Source of the DNA: Holosporaceae bacterium | GTDB taxonomy: Bacteria; Pseudomonadota; Alphaproteobacteria; UBA3830 | DNA length: 45,249 bases | NCBI GenBank assembly: GCA_031282425.1 | Contig: JAITDT010000063.1 | Coordinates: 1 to 45,249, forward strand | Direction: 5' to 3' | Shown: one piece after another, positions 21,910 through 33,150 of the stretch | Layout: each line of letters starts with the position of its first letter | How positions within the stretch are numbered: the stretch's first letter is position 1 | Translations under genes and position numbers: made by a program | The notes under the pieces: generated by a model | Told to the model about the DNA's origin: nothing | Databases searched by the model: none | Seen by the model: only the letters and a program-made list of their open reading frames with translations

Positions 21910-22191
21910 TTATCCCCTTTTCGTTACTTTTCTATCTCCAGAATGGCCAAGAAAGGTTCGCGTAGGCGCGAATTCGCCAAGCTTATGACCAACCATCTCC
22001 TCTGTTACCAAAACCGGAATGAACTTACGTCCATTATGAACTGAGAAAGTAACACCTACGAAATCAGGAATTATAGTTGAACGACGGGACCAAGTTTTAA
22101 TCGAATCGCGCCGCCCTGACTCCAATACAACCTTCGCTTTTTTTATCAAATACCCGTCGACAAACGGACCTTTCCATAGTGATCGAGCCAC
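21910..22191 (-). CDS. rpsS: 30S ribosomal protein S19
   Basis: [19 protein letters not shown]...[46 protein letters not shown]. Confidence 0.98.
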   Translation of the reverse strand: MARSLWKGPFVDGYLIKKAKVVLESGRRDSIKTWSRRSTIIPDFVGVTFSVHNGRKFIPVLVTEEMVGHKLGEFAPTRTFLGHSGDRKVTKRG

Positions 22192-22199
22192 ATCTACAC

Positions 22200-23027
22200 C
22201 TATTTCTTTCTTTTTGTCAATATAAACTTATCCGATAGCTTGGCTTTCCTACGCGTTTTATACCCCTTCGTAGGTTTGCCCCACGGAGTCACCGGCTGCC
22301 TTCCACTCTTGGTCTTCCCCTCTCCGCCGCCGTGTGGATGATCCACCGGATTCATGGCAGATCCACGATTTACAGGACGACGACCCAACCAACGGCTACG
22401 CCCAGCTTTACCAAGATTCGTATTTTTTTGATCCGGATTGGATACGGAGCCAACTGTGGCACGACATTCCCCATTTATCAGTCGCACCTCTCCAGAAGAT
22501 AATTTAACGAGAACTTTTCCAGAGTCGCGACCTACCACCTGTCCATAGGCGCCAGCTGCACGAGCCAATTGAGCTCCTTTCCCTATACGCAATTCGACAT
22601 TATGAACTATCGTACCGACCGGAATGTTTATCATCTTCATACAATTGCCAACCTTTACGTCTGCTTTAGCGGAAGAAATTATTCTATCCCCTTCGGACAA
22701 TTTCTGTGGAGCAATTATGTAAGAGAGCTCGCCGTTTGAGTACTTGATCAGAGCGATAAAAGCCGTCCTGTTCGGATCATATTCTATACGCTCCACGACA
22801 GCTTCAACATCGACCTTATTTCTTCCGAAATCCACAAATCTATATAATTTTTTATGACCGCCTCCCAGATGCCACGAGGTTATATGACCATGAGCATTAC
22901 GACCACCAGTAGCCGATTTACCATAAGTCAGTCCCTTATGGGGCTTGCCTCTCCAAAGGGAAGAGCGATCTACTAATATCAATCCCCTCGTTCCAGGCGA
23001 CACTGGCTTATATGCTTTTAAAGCCAT
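22200..23027 (-). CDS. rplB: 50S ribosomal protein L2
   Basis: [22 protein letters not shown]...[35 protein letters not shown]. Confidence 0.98.
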   Translation of the reverse strand: MALKAYKPVSPGTRGLILVDRSSLWRGKPHKGLTYGKSATGGRNAHGHITSWHLGGGHKKLYRFVDFGRNKVDVEAVVERIEYDPNRTAFIALIKYSNGELSYIIAPQKLSEGDRIISSAKADVKVGNCMKMINIPVGTIVHNVELRIGKGAQLARAAGAYGQVVGRDSGKVLVKLSSGEVRLINGECRATVGSVSNPDQKNTNLGKAGRSRWLGRRPVNRGSAMNPVDHPHGGGEGKTKSGRQPVTPWGKPTKGYKTRRKAKLSDKFILTKRKK

Positions 23028-23311
23028 CAGATACCACCCTCAAAATTAATAACACCGGCGGATAGACAAACAACCGCATGTCTCCGCGACGTTGTCTTTC
23101 CGGTTTTCCCGCGAAAAACACGCTTTTTACCCCCTCTGTTTAACACATTTACCTTAGCGACTTTAACATCGAAAACCTTTTCCACTGACTTTTTAATATC
23201 AAGCTTTGTGGCATTAACATCGACCTTAAAAACGTAAACACCACCTTTTCCGGAATTCATCGTCTTCTCGGTCATTACCGGAACAATTAAGCAATCGTAC
23301 TCCTGCGTCAT
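23027..23311 (-). CDS. rplW: 50S ribosomal protein L23
   Basis: [56 protein letters not shown]. Confidence 0.96.
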   Translation of the reverse strand: MTQEYDCLIVPVMTEKTMNSGKGGVYVFKVDVNATKLDIKKSVEKVFDVKVAKVNVLNRGGKKRVFRGKTGKTTSRRHAVVCLSAGVINFEGGI

Positions 23312-23316
23312 ACCCG

Positions 23317-23940
23317 TTATCCCAATAATCGTTCTTGAATACCAGCAACGGCACTTCTCGTAAAAACTATCTTTTCGTGCGCTAGGCCATCATAAACGTT
23401 AAAACCGGCAATCGGCAACACATCGATTTTATAAAGATTAGCGCAAGCATTTTTAAAGTTTTCATAATCTGTTACAGAATCCACAAACAAAGCAGACTTT
23501 AAATTTAATTTGCTCAGGCATTCTTTTAGATCTTTCGTTTTAGAAGTTTTAATTTTCAAATCTTCACACACAATTATATTGTCTTCTTTCATTTTGATGG
23601 AAAGCAATGATTTTATCGCCAATGCTCGCACTTTTTTGTTAATTTTAAAATCATGAGAACGCGGAGTTGGTCCAAAAACTATACCGCCACCCACGAAAAT
23701 ATTTGCTGTTCTCGCACCGTGACGAGCTCGCCCCGTTCCTTTCTGCTTAAATAGCTTTTTAGTTGTGCGATTAACATCGCTGCGTCCCTTCACCGAGTGA
23801 GTGCCAGACTGTCTCTTGGCCAACTGCCACCTAACTACGTCCGCCATGGATTCTGTCTTTGGCTCTATACCAAATATAGCGTCGTTCAACTCGATATCTC
23901 CGCCTATTGCGCCATCCAATTTCATCACCTGAAATTTCAT
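23317..23940 (-). CDS. rplD: 50S ribosomal protein L4
   Basis: SVKGRSDVNRTTKKLFKQKGTGRARHGARTANIFVGGGIVFGP. Confidence 0.97.
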   Translation of the reverse strand: MKFQVMKLDGAIGGDIELNDAIFGIEPKTESMADVVRWQLAKRQSGTHSVKGRSDVNRTTKKLFKQKGTGRARHGARTANIFVGGGIVFGPTPRSHDFKINKKVRALAIKSLLSIKMKEDNIIVCEDLKIKTSKTKDLKECLSKLNLKSALFVDSVTDYENFKNACANLYKIDVLPIAGFNVYDGLAHEKIVFTRSAVAGIQERLLG

Positions 23941-24575
23941 TATACTTGTGTCCTTTTTACAGCGTCTTGCACGACAACATAACTACCCTTCGCGCCTGGA
24001 ACTCCCCCGTGGACAAGAAGCAAATCTCCATCTACGCCATATACTTTCATGTTCTGCAAAGTAACATTCCTATTTCCCATATGACCGGCCATCTTCTTGC
24101 CCTTGAATACCTTCCCGGGATCTTCACGATTTCCAGTGGAACCATGACTCCTGTGAGACACAGAAACACCATGCGATGCTCGCAGACCTCCAAAATTGTG
24201 TCGCTTCATCCCACCGGCAAAACCTTTGCCAATGGAAACGCCAGAAACGTCAATTAATTGCCCACTTTCAAAAAGCTCTGCGCTATACTCTGTACCAATA
24301 GTCGGAGCAACACTAGCCGGCACGCGAAACTCTTTAAGAATCTTAAAAAACTTTTCACCATGCGCCTTAAAATAACCACGCATGGGTTTAGTTAATTTCT
24401 TCTCTACTGTTTCTACAGTTCCCACGACAATAGCTTCGTAACCATGTTTTCCAATAGTTTTATGGGATAATACTTGATGCGGTTCAATCTTTAAGACCGT
24501 TATAGCATACTGTCGACCATCATCAGCAAGAATACGTGTCATCCCAAGCTTTTTCCCTAATAATCCTGAACGCAT
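23940..24575 (-). CDS. rplC: 50S ribosomal protein L3
   Basis: MRSGLLGKKLGMTRILADDGRQYAITVLKIEPHQV...GVSVSHRSHGSTGNREDPGKVFKGKKMAGHMG. Confidence 0.97.
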   Translation of the reverse strand: MRSGLLGKKLGMTRILADDGRQYAITVLKIEPHQVLSHKTIGKHGYEAIVVGTVETVEKKLTKPMRGYFKAHGEKFFKILKEFRVPASVAPTIGTEYSAELFESGQLIDVSGVSIGKGFAGGMKRHNFGGLRASHGVSVSHRSHGSTGNREDPGKVFKGKKMAGHMGNRNVTLQNMKVYGVDGDLLLVHGGVPGAKGSYVVVQDAVKRTQV

Positions 24576-24579
24576 ATCC

Positions 24580-24894
24580 CTAATCCATAAGCTTTATTTC
24601 TACATCCACGCCGGCAGCAAGCTCCAACTTCATGAGCGCATCAACCGTTTGTGGCTGGCAATCTAAAATATCAATCAATCTCTTATGCGTCTGCAACTCA
24701 AACTGCTCTCGCGATTTCTTATCGATGTGAGGCGAGCGCAAAACCGTGAAACGCTCAATCCTAGTAGGCAAAGGCACCGGCCCATGCACGCGTGCTCCGG
24801 TTCTTTTTGCCGTAACAACAATCTCGCTGGTCGAATAATCCAGAATCCTGTGGTCATAGGCTCTAAGACATATGCGAATGCACTGCGTGCTCAT
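24580..24894 (-). CDS. rpsJ: 30S ribosomal protein S10
   Basis: [63 protein letters not shown]. Confidence 0.98.
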   Translation of the reverse strand: MSTQCIRICLRAYDHRILDYSTSEIVVTAKRTGARVHGPVPLPTRIERFTVLRSPHIDKKSREQFELQTHKRLIDILDCQPQTVDALMKLELAAGVDVEIKLMD

Positions 24895-24904
24895 GATCTA
24901 CCCC

Positions 24905-26095
24905 TCAGGCAATTATTTTAGTTACGACGCCGGCTCCAACCGTATGACCACCCTCACGAATGGCAAACCGAAGCCCCTCGTCCATGGCTATTGGAACGAT
25001 CAATTCAACGCTCAGTCGTACGTTATCCCCCGGCATAACCATCTCCACACCTTCTTGCAAAGTGACATTACCGGTTACATCCGTTGTTCTAAAATAGAAT
25101 TGCGGACGATACCCATTGAAGAACGGCGTATGCCGACCTCCTTCGTCTTTGTTTAAAATATACGCTTCGCACTCGAATTTCGTATGCGGCGTGATGGAAC
25201 CGACAGCTGCCAGCACCTGCCCTCGCTCGACATCTTCCCGCTTAGTGCCACGCAGCAGACACCCAAGATTATCTCCAGCTTCTCCTTGATCCAGAAGCTT
25301 ACGAAACATCTCAACACCGGTAACAACAGTTTTTTGAGTAGCCCTAATACCAACAATCTCTACCTCTTCGCCGGTTTTCACAATACCGCGTTCCACACGA
25401 CCTGTTACCACAGTACCACGGCCGGAAATGGAGAATACGTCTTCAATTGGCATTAGAAACGGCCTATCCTTAGGACGATCCGGCTGTGGAATATATCTAT
25501 CGATGGCATCCATCAATTCCAAAACCTTTAACTTCCCGAGCTCATCATTTTTCCCATCCAATGCGCACAGCGCACTTCCTTTAATAATTGGAATCTCATT
25601 TGCTGGAAAATCATATTTAGTTAGAGTGTCTTTAATTTCCATCTCAACTAGTTCCAGCATGTCCAGATCATCCACCATATCAACTTTATTAATAAAAACG
25701 ACCAACGCTGGAACTCCAACCTGACGCGCCAATAGAATATGCTCCTTTGTTTGCGGCATAACGCTATCCGTTCCGGAAACCACAAGAATAGCGCCATCCA
25801 TTTGGGCAGCGCCCGTGATCATATTCTTGACATAATCAGCGTGACCCGGACAATCGACGTGAGCATAGTGCCGCGCCTCCGTCTGATACTCAACATGAGT
25901 GGTAGATATTGTAATACCGCGAGCCTTTTCCTCCGGTGCATTATCAATCTGATCGTATGCGGTAAAATTTGCGCCTCCGCGCTCCGCTAATACCTTCGTG
26001 ATAGCCGCCGTTAATGTCGTCTTACCATGATCAACATGACCAATGGTACCAATATTGCAATGAGGCTTCGACCTCTCAAATTTTACCTTACTCAT
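24905..26095 (-). CDS. tuf: elongation factor Tu
   Basis: [34 protein letters not shown]; full length, 396 aa. Confidence 0.98.
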   Translation of the reverse strand: MSKVKFERSKPHCNIGTIGHVDHGKTTLTAAITKVLAERGGANFTAYDQIDNAPEEKARGITISTTHVEYQTEARHYAHVDCPGHADYVKNMITGAAQMDGAILVVSGTDSVMPQTKEHILLARQVGVPALVVFINKVDMVDDLDMLELVEMEIKDTLTKYDFPANEIPIIKGSALCALDGKNDELGKLKVLELMDAIDRYIPQPDRPKDRPFLMPIEDVFSISGRGTVVTGRVERGIVKTGEEVEIVGIRATQKTVVTGVEMFRKLLDQGEAGDNLGCLLRGTKREDVERGQVLAAVGSITPHTKFECEAYILNKDEGGRHTPFFNGYRPQFYFRTTDVTGNVTLQEGVEMVMPGDNVRLSVELIVPIAMDEGLRFAIREGGHTVGAGVVTKIIA

Positions 26096-26109
26096 TCGCT
26101 TCCCTCCAA

Positions 26110-28203
26110 CTAACTCTCTTTTACCAACCCCTTATGTTCGGCTATAACTTTATCCGCCACATGCGACGAGACCGAGTCGTAACGCGCAAACTGCATCGAG
26201 TACTGGGCTCTCCCCTGACTCATGGATCGCAGCGTATTAACATAACCAAACATCTCCGCCAGCGGTGCTTCAGCTGAAATAACGCGCGCATTTGCTCGCT
26301 GATCCATACCAATCACCTGCCCACGACGACTATTGAGATCCCCAATGATATCTCCCATATAATCTTCCGGAGTAACAACCTCTACCAACATTATTGGCTC
26401 GAGTATCCTAGGGCTACACTTCGTCATAGCCTCCCGGAAGGCGCCGCGTGCAGCTATTTCAAACGCCAACACGCTGGAATCCACATCATGATACGCTCCA
26501 TCCAGGAGCGTACACTTCACGCCCACAATCGGAAATCCGATGATACAACCAGATTCCGCAATATTTTTCAACCCCTTTTCAACACCCGGAACATATTCCT
26601 TTGGAATTGCACCACCAAAAATCTTACTTTCGAATGTCAATCCGTTTGAAAAGTCATCTGGTTCGAATTTTATTACAACTTTAGCGAATTGACCAGCCCC
26701 CCCGGACTGTTTTTTATGAACATAATCTATTTCTGCCATTTTAGATATGGTTTCCCGATAAGCCACCTGCGGAGCGCCAACATTGGCGTCGACTTTAAAC
26801 TCCCGCTTCATGCGATCGACTATAATCTCTAAATGCAATTCCCCCATGCCCTTAATGATTGTTTGGCCGGTCTCTTTATTGGAACTTACCCTGAAAGATG
26901 GATCCTCAGCTGCAAGACGGGACAGCGCCACACCCATTCTCTCCTGATCAGCCTTTGATTTTGGCTCTACCGCCACTTCGATTACCGGATCCGGAAACTC
27001 CATTTTCTCCAATAAGATCGGACTGCCAGGCGCACATAGAGTATCTCCGGTGGTTGTTGCTTTTAAGCCACAGATCGCCACAATATCTCCGGCGTATGCT
27101 TCTTTTATATCCTCCCTGTTGTTTGCATGCATCAGTAATAGTCTACCGATTCTCTCGCGATCATCCTTGGTAGAGTTAGCCACATAGCTACCGGATTCCA
27201 AACGTCCCGAATAAATACGAGCAAAAGTCAGAGTACCAACAAAGGGATCTGTCATAACCTTAAACGCCAATGCCGACAATGGCTCGTCGTCTCGAGGCTC
27301 TCTCACCGTTTCTTTTCCATCATCCACGGCAACGCCATTTGTAGCGCCGATATCTAACGGCGACGGCAGAAAATCTACCACTCCATCTAGTAAAGTCTGA
27401 ACTCCCTTATTTTTGAATGCACTGCCGCAAAGCACCGGCACAAACGAGCCTTCAATTACCCCCCTCCGAATGCACGACTTTAGCTCAGCCACAGATGGTT
27501 CTTTGCCTTCCAGATATGCCTCCATGACTGCGTCGTCTTGCTCCACCACCATTTCAACAAGTTTATGATGGTACTCCTCCGCCTTTTCTTTCAGATTTGC
27601 TGGAATGTCAGTCACCATATACTCCGCGCCCATGGTCTCATCTTTCCAGTGAAGCGCTTTCATTTCCAAAAGATCTATTATTCCGATAAAATCGTTCTCC
27701 GCGCCATCCGGAAGTTGCAGGACTAGCGGACGAGCCCCCAGACGATCCGCTATCATATCTACGCAACGATAAAAACTCGCGCCAATTCTATCCATCTTAT
27801 TAACGAAGCAAATCCGCGGCACATGATATTTATCCGCCTGGCGCCATACTGTCTCAGATTGAGGCTCTACGCCGGCCACGCCGTCGAATACAGCGACCGC
27901 GCCGTCTAGAACTCGCAGAGAGCGCTCCACCTCAATGGTGAAATCGACATGCCCCGGCGTGTCAATAATATTTATGCGATGATCTTTCCAATAGCAGGTA
28001 GTAGCGGCCGATGTAATGGTAATTCCACGCTCCTGCTCCTGTGCCATCCAATCCATTGTGGCAGCGCCATCGTGAACCTCTCCGATTTTATGGGAACGCC
28101 CCGTATAGAACAACACCCTTTCGGTAGTAGTGGTCTTGCCAGCGTCGATATGAGCCATAATGCCTATATTTCTATAACGCTCTATCGGAGTTTTTCGCGA
28201 CAT
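26110..28203 (-). CDS. fusA: elongation factor G
   Basis: [35 protein letters not shown]; about 697 aa; between rpsG and tuf. Confidence 0.98.
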   Translation of the reverse strand: MSRKTPIERYRNIGIMAHIDAGKTTTTERVLFYTGRSHKIGEVHDGAATMDWMAQEQERGITITSAATTCYWKDHRINIIDTPGHVDFTIEVERSLRVLDGAVAVFDGVAGVEPQSETVWRQADKYHVPRICFVNKMDRIGASFYRCVDMIADRLGARPLVLQLPDGAENDFIGIIDLLEMKALHWKDETMGAEYMVTDIPANLKEKAEEYHHKLVEMVVEQDDAVMEAYLEGKEPSVAELKSCIRRGVIEGSFVPVLCGSAFKNKGVQTLLDGVVDFLPSPLDIGATNGVAVDDGKETVREPRDDEPLSALAFKVMTDPFVGTLTFARIYSGRLESGSYVANSTKDDRERIGRLLLMHANNREDIKEAYAGDIVAICGLKATTTGDTLCAPGSPILLEKMEFPDPVIEVAVEPKSKADQERMGVALSRLAAEDPSFRVSSNKETGQTIIKGMGELHLEIIVDRMKREFKVDANVGAPQVAYRETISKMAEIDYVHKKQSGGAGQFAKVVIKFEPDDFSNGLTFESKIFGGAIPKEYVPGVEKGLKNIAESGCIIGFPIVGVKCTLLDGAYHDVDSSVLAFEIAARGAFREAMTKCSPRILEPIMLVEVVTPEDYMGDIIGDLNSRRGQVIGMDQRANARVISAEAPLAEMFGYVNTLRSMSQGRAQYSMQFARYDSVSSHVADKVIAEHKGLVKES

Positions 28204-28205
28204 TG

Positions 28206-29056
<851 letters not shown>

Positions 29057-29091
29057 AACGCCCCTTTCCTTCTAGAAGATACAAGAGCAGT

Positions 29092-29120
29092 ATATTATCG
29101 ATTATCGCTGAAACAGTCAA
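29092..29120 (-). promoter_or_regulatory. sigma70-like promoter of the str/ribosomal run
   Basis: Minus strand: TTGACT (29120-29115), 17-nt spacer, TAATAT (29097-29092), upstream of the rpsL start at 29056. Confidence 0.7.
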
Positions 29121-29460
29121 TCCCCTCCGACTCCATCATCATTTGAAAAATTATGGACACTGCGTCCGCATCGCACTATTCCTCATTTTCTCTTCTAACT
29201 AATCCATATTAAGCGCCGTATTAAGTACCCTTAACAAATCTCTGGAAAAGAAGAAATTTTACCGTTAATTTTAGCGAAGACAACCACTGCTTGGACGTCG
29301 TCTGCCGAAAATAATCTCTTAATTTAGGTTCAAGTCGCAGATTAGGTTAATTTTCTGGCTGGATAAGCTAGTATAGATACCATCTTCTTCAGACGACCCT
29401 TGATCTTTCACTAAACTTCCACTTGCCTTTTAAGAAAAAGCAAAAAAAAGTTTTTTCCTC

Positions 29461-29489
29461 TTGACTTTTGTGTCAAAGTCATATATACT
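29461..29489 (+). promoter_or_regulatory. sigma70-like promoter upstream of small ORFs and phaZ, with overlapping dyad
   Basis: TTGACT (29461-29466), 17-nt spacer, TATACT (29484-29489). Perfect 7-bp inverted repeat TGACTTT-tgtgtc-AAAGTCA at 29462-29481. Confidence 0.65.
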
Positions 29490-29569
29490 TGTACTATGGT
29501 TTTTGTTTTACGAATAATTTTAGTTGTTTTCGTGGGGAGTTTTTTTAACAAGGGGGAAGGAGATTGATC

Positions 29570-29635
29570 ATGGGACCACAGACTATTTACCAGATATCCA
29601 GATTGGGTATTGCCATCTATAGAAACGACTGTTAG
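29570..29635 (+). CDS. 21-aa small ORF (possible leader/small peptide)
   Basis: ATG preceded by AAGGAGATTGATC (strong RBS); MGPQTIYQISRLGIAIYRNDC*. Confidence 0.3.
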   Translation: MGPQTIYQISRLGIAIYRNDC

Positions 29636-29645
29636 GAGAAAGTAA

Positions 29646-29767
29646 ATGAAAAAACTTTTAAAAACTGGAATTATCGCGTTTGGTGTGCTTATTCAGGTAG
29701 CGGGGGAATGCAGACTCTTCCTGGTGGTATGATATGAGACTGTATTGGCAATCTGTCCTGTTCGCCC
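29646..29767 (+). pseudogene. small signal-peptide ORF interrupted at a G run (possible frameshift)
   Basis: RBS TTAGGAGAAAGTAA. As given it reads MKKLLKTGIIAFGVLIQVAGECRLFLVV* (29646-29732). Removing one G from GGGGG at 29702-29706 gives MKKLLKTGIIAFGVLIQVAGNADSSWWYDMRLYWQSVLFAH*, with an A-x-A-like signal peptidase site. Confidence 0.4.
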
Positions 29768-29801
29768 ATTAGTTGCAAGTATATTTTTTAGGAAATTTCA
29801 A

Positions 29802-31034
29802 ATGTATGCACTTCACGATTCCGCTTCCTATTTGATGGAACCCATAAGAAAATTCGCTCAACTTTTGAGGTTGCATTTGGGGTCAAACATGAAAATTATG
29901 GATGTGGGCATTGGACGCTTTACAGAAGGGTTGGCCGACATGTATGAACGATCTACAAGGCGTGTTCAAAAGCCCGAATTTAACATAGATCAAGTAACAG
30001 TCGACGGAGAGAATATTATCGTATATCAAACTACCATACTAAAAAAACCGTTTTGTCACCTTGTTCGTTTTACGAAAGAAGGCCAACGATCAGAACCGAA
30101 AGTTCTAATAATCGCTCCGGTTTCTGGGCATTTTGCAACATTGCTACGGGACACTGTCAAAAGAATGGTTTTGCGCCATGATGTATATATTACCGACTGG
30201 ATCAGCGTGCGGGATGTTCCGGCAGCAGCGGGAAATTTTTCATTGGACGAATATCTTTCGTATTTGATCGATTTCATGCACAAAATAGGTCCCAATACCC
30301 ATGTGATGGCTGTATGTCAACCGGCCGTGCAGGTCATGGCGCTTGCGGCTCTGATGGATGAGGCTGACGATCCATGTATGCCGGCAACTATTATCCCCAT
30401 GGGCGGTCCTATTGATCCGCGTGTAAAAAAAACACAAGTTAACGAGCTTGCAGAGAAACATTCTTTATCGTGGTTTGAAAAAAAATTTTTAACACGCGTG
30501 CCCGCCGGATATGACGGAGAAGGCCGGCGCGTATATCCGGGATTTGTGCAGTTAACGGCATTCATAAGCATGAATCCAGACGCTCATTATAAAGCTCATA
30601 TTCAATATCTGGAGGATAAGATATTCAATAACGAAGCCGGTATTGAAAAGCACAAGATCTTCTATGATGAATATCTATCCGTTCTCGATATGGATGATAT
30701 TTATTATTTAGAAACCATAGAGAAGATATTCCAAACTTATGAATTGCCGCGCAATGTTATGAAGTATAAGGGGCAATCCGTTGATTTAAGAAACATTAGG
30801 CGTTGCGCCCTATTAACTCTGGAGGGAGAAAAAGACGACATTTCTGCTCCTGGCCAAACTTTTGCAGCTCACGCTCTCTGCAAAAATCTACCTGCGGATA
30901 TGCACGCTCATTATCTGCAGCCCGGCGTCGGCCATTATGGCGTTTTCTCCGGCAGTAAGTGGCGATCACAGGTAGCTCCGCAGGTGGAGAATTTCATTAG
31001 AAAATTCGACCGAGAGAGAGGTTCCTATTTTTGA
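29802..31034 (+). CDS. phaZ: intracellular polyhydroxyalkanoate (PHB) depolymerase, PhaZ type
   Basis: MYALHDSASYLMEPIRKFAQLLRL...VLIIAPVSGHFATLLRDTVKRMVLRHDVYITDWISVRDVPAAAGNFSLDEYLSYLIDFMHKIGPNTHVMAVCQPAVQVMALAALM...GGPIDPR...GVGHYGVFSGSKWR. Start moved to the ATG at 29802. Confidence 0.92.
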   Translation: MYALHDSASYLMEPIRKFAQLLRLHLGSNMKIMDVGIGRFTEGLADMYERSTRRVQKPEFNIDQVTVDGENIIVYQTTILKKPFCHLVRFTKEGQRSEPKVLIIAPVSGHFATLLRDTVKRMVLRHDVYITDWISVRDVPAAAGNFSLDEYLSYLIDFMHKIGPNTHVMAVCQPAVQVMALAALMDEADDPCMPATIIPMGGPIDPRVKKTQVNELAEKHSLSWFEKKFLTRVPAGYDGEGRRVYPGFVQLTAFISMNPDAHYKAHIQYLEDKIFNNEAGIEKHKIFYDEYLSVLDMDDIYYLETIEKIFQTYELPRNVMKYKGQSVDLRNIRRCALLTLEGEKDDISAPGQTFAAHALCKNLPADMHAHYLQPGVGHYGVFSGSKWRSQVAPQVENFIRKFDRERGSYF

Positions 31035-31039
31035 GGATA

Positions 31040-31500
31040 ACTATGGTTGTGACTTATACACAATTCGTTATGATAATGCGTACTAGCATTGAGCAAAGAA
31101 TCGTATTTTAGTTTTAATGACCTAATTTTTATTTTCAAACAACCCAATAAATATTCGATTGGATTTAAATCCGGCGAATAGGGAGGCTGACCGGATGACA
31201 CCCGGCTTTTTTAGCTTCCCGGAGTTCTTTTCTTTTGTGAAGCGAAGCCATTGTCCATGATTTCCAGCGCCAATGGATGCTCCGTTGTCACAAATTCAAC
31301 TGTAGGACTAGAAGAAAAGGAAGCGGGCCGAATATTACACAGTTGCGTCACAACGACAGAGGCAATGCGTCGGGCAATACAAAAGAGATCTTAGCCACCC
31401 TATCGAAGAAGTGTTCTGTCAACACTGCCTCACAAGATCCCCTTTGCAACAGAATCAGTCGCTTGACTTCGCTAAAATGAAGCCATAATTCTTCCAATAA
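31040..31500 (-). pseudogene. decayed IS630-family transposase
   Basis: Minus strand reads PPYSPDLNPIEYLLGCLKIKIRSLK at about 31110-31186, the DDE_3/IS630 C-terminal signature. Preceding sequence carries frameshifts and stops, with fragments such as ALEIMDNG and VAKISFVLPDALPLSL. Confidence 0.75.
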
Positions 31501-31614
31501 TTTATCAAAACTTTTTTCTTAATTTATAAGGAAATTTTTGCAACTTCTCGCCTATGGAATACATGATTTAGGCCGAAAGCACAACACTTTTAAAAACCAT
31601 TGTTTTTTTTAGCT

Positions 31615-33036
31615 TTAATGAGCAAAGACGATTACTCCGGCGGCGGAGCCGTTGAACTCTTTAACTTTTTTGAAGCCTAATTTCGTCAATTTATCGCAAA
31701 TCATCTGGAATTGATCGCTTTGAACTGTTCTGGTCCAACATAGAATTAGTGAATTTCTATTAAATTTATCAAAATCTAACACTCTTTTTAATTCGCAGGC
31801 AAATCTACTATAATAATTAATGAAAAGTTGGTATCTACCACAATAAACTTCATCCCAAAATTTATACCACGGATCACTTGTTTCCAAACGATGGTCGCCC
31901 AGCCAAAAGAGCGTTTTGCCGGATTTGTGTTCCTTTACCAGATATTCAAAAAACAAATAATCGCTTTTGCGGTGTTCCCATACGTCCAACACCAAATTTT
32001 TAGAGTAATTTAAGGAGCTCCAGACGCTTATGGTCACCGCTACTATACTGATGTAGCGTATTAGTCTTTTGCCATTGGATAAAAATACGGCAAACGCCGG
32101 AACAAATAGCACGACAGTCGGAATAAAATAGTAATTGGACGTTAAATTCAGGAGTGCGTAGGCAAAGGCGTACCCTTCGCCAGCAAATAGCAAAGAATCC
32201 GTTTCCGTTACGCAGTCTTTCTTTATAAGTATCTTGCAGACTCTTATTAATATAAGCAGTAGAGTCAAATACAATAACGGCTCAGAATTGAATTGACGAA
32301 GAGGAAGGTCCAAAATACTCGTAACCACCGTCGCATACACTTTTTCATGTTTTTTGAAGAATAACCGGTAGATGTAAATGGCAATAAAAATTACGGAATT
32401 TAGAAGCAATGCATAATTAAATATTTTTTCCTCGTGAGATAATTTATCCAATAGCAAGCTTGTGATCGCAATAATCGCTATCGCCCCAAAAACTGGCTCT
32501 TTCAGATAAGTTGCATAGACGGCGGACAAGAAAGCTAATATATAACACGCCGTAGATTGCTCTACTTGAGCCTTGTGCCGACATAGCATAAAGGCGCTCA
32601 GCATGAAAAAAAGCATTCGCTCGCTGTAAAAACAATTCATATGTATCTGCATGAAACCTGAAGCTAAAAATAATGTCAGCAGAGAGAATAAGGAAATCAG
32701 GTAGTTATTGGTAATTTTATGAAGAAAAGTAAACAGCATTAGGCTGGCCAATATCATAATAATACAAGTGTAAATATAATGCCCAAGAGCCGTTGTGCCA
32801 TATGGAAACAATAATAAAAGCGAATAATCACCAAATCCTAACGGCCAAAATCTAGCGTCCCAAGTGCCGGCATGGGATGGCTTCCCAATGGCGGTGGTCA
32901 TCAAAAACTGATAATCATCACCGGGAATGGCATTATGGAAAACCCAGTTGGATTCCCATAAAATGCAGACGCATATTAATAAAAGCACTAAAAATAGAAC
33001 GATATAACTAATTATTTTTGGATAAACGTTTTTCAT
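31615..33036 (-). CDS. polytopic membrane protein, GT-C-like glycosyltransferase candidate
   Basis: About 10 hydrophobic segments, early luminal-loop acidic pair (AIPGDDYQF), soluble C-terminal part. Next to a GT2 gene. Confidence 0.5.
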   Translation of the reverse strand: MKNVYPKIISYIVLFLVLLLICVCILWESNWVFHNAIPGDDYQFLMTTAIGKPSHAGTWDARFWPLGFGDYSLLLLFPYGTTALGHYIYTCIIMILASLMLFTFLHKITNNYLISLFSLLTLFLASGFMQIHMNCFYSERMLFFMLSAFMLCRHKAQVEQSTACYILAFLSAVYATYLKEPVFGAIAIIAITSLLLDKLSHEEKIFNYALLLNSVIFIAIYIYRLFFKKHEKVYATVVTSILDLPLRQFNSEPLLYLTLLLILIRVCKILIKKDCVTETDSLLFAGEGYAFAYALLNLTSNYYFIPTVVLFVPAFAVFLSNGKRLIRYISIVAVTISVWSSLNYSKNLVLDVWEHRKSDYLFFEYLVKEHKSGKTLFWLGDHRLETSDPWYKFWDEVYCGRYQLFINYYSRFACELKRVLDFDKFNRNSLILCWTRTVQSDQFQMICDKLTKLGFKKVKEFNGSAAGVIVFAH

Positions 33037-33150
33037 GACTTCAATGCATAGAAAACCGTATTTAACCTCAATTTCTATTTTTTTTCAAAGTAAAATTAAG
33101 TGCTTTTTAAAAACGATCCTCGTACACTAGCAAGATATATTAAAATTATC

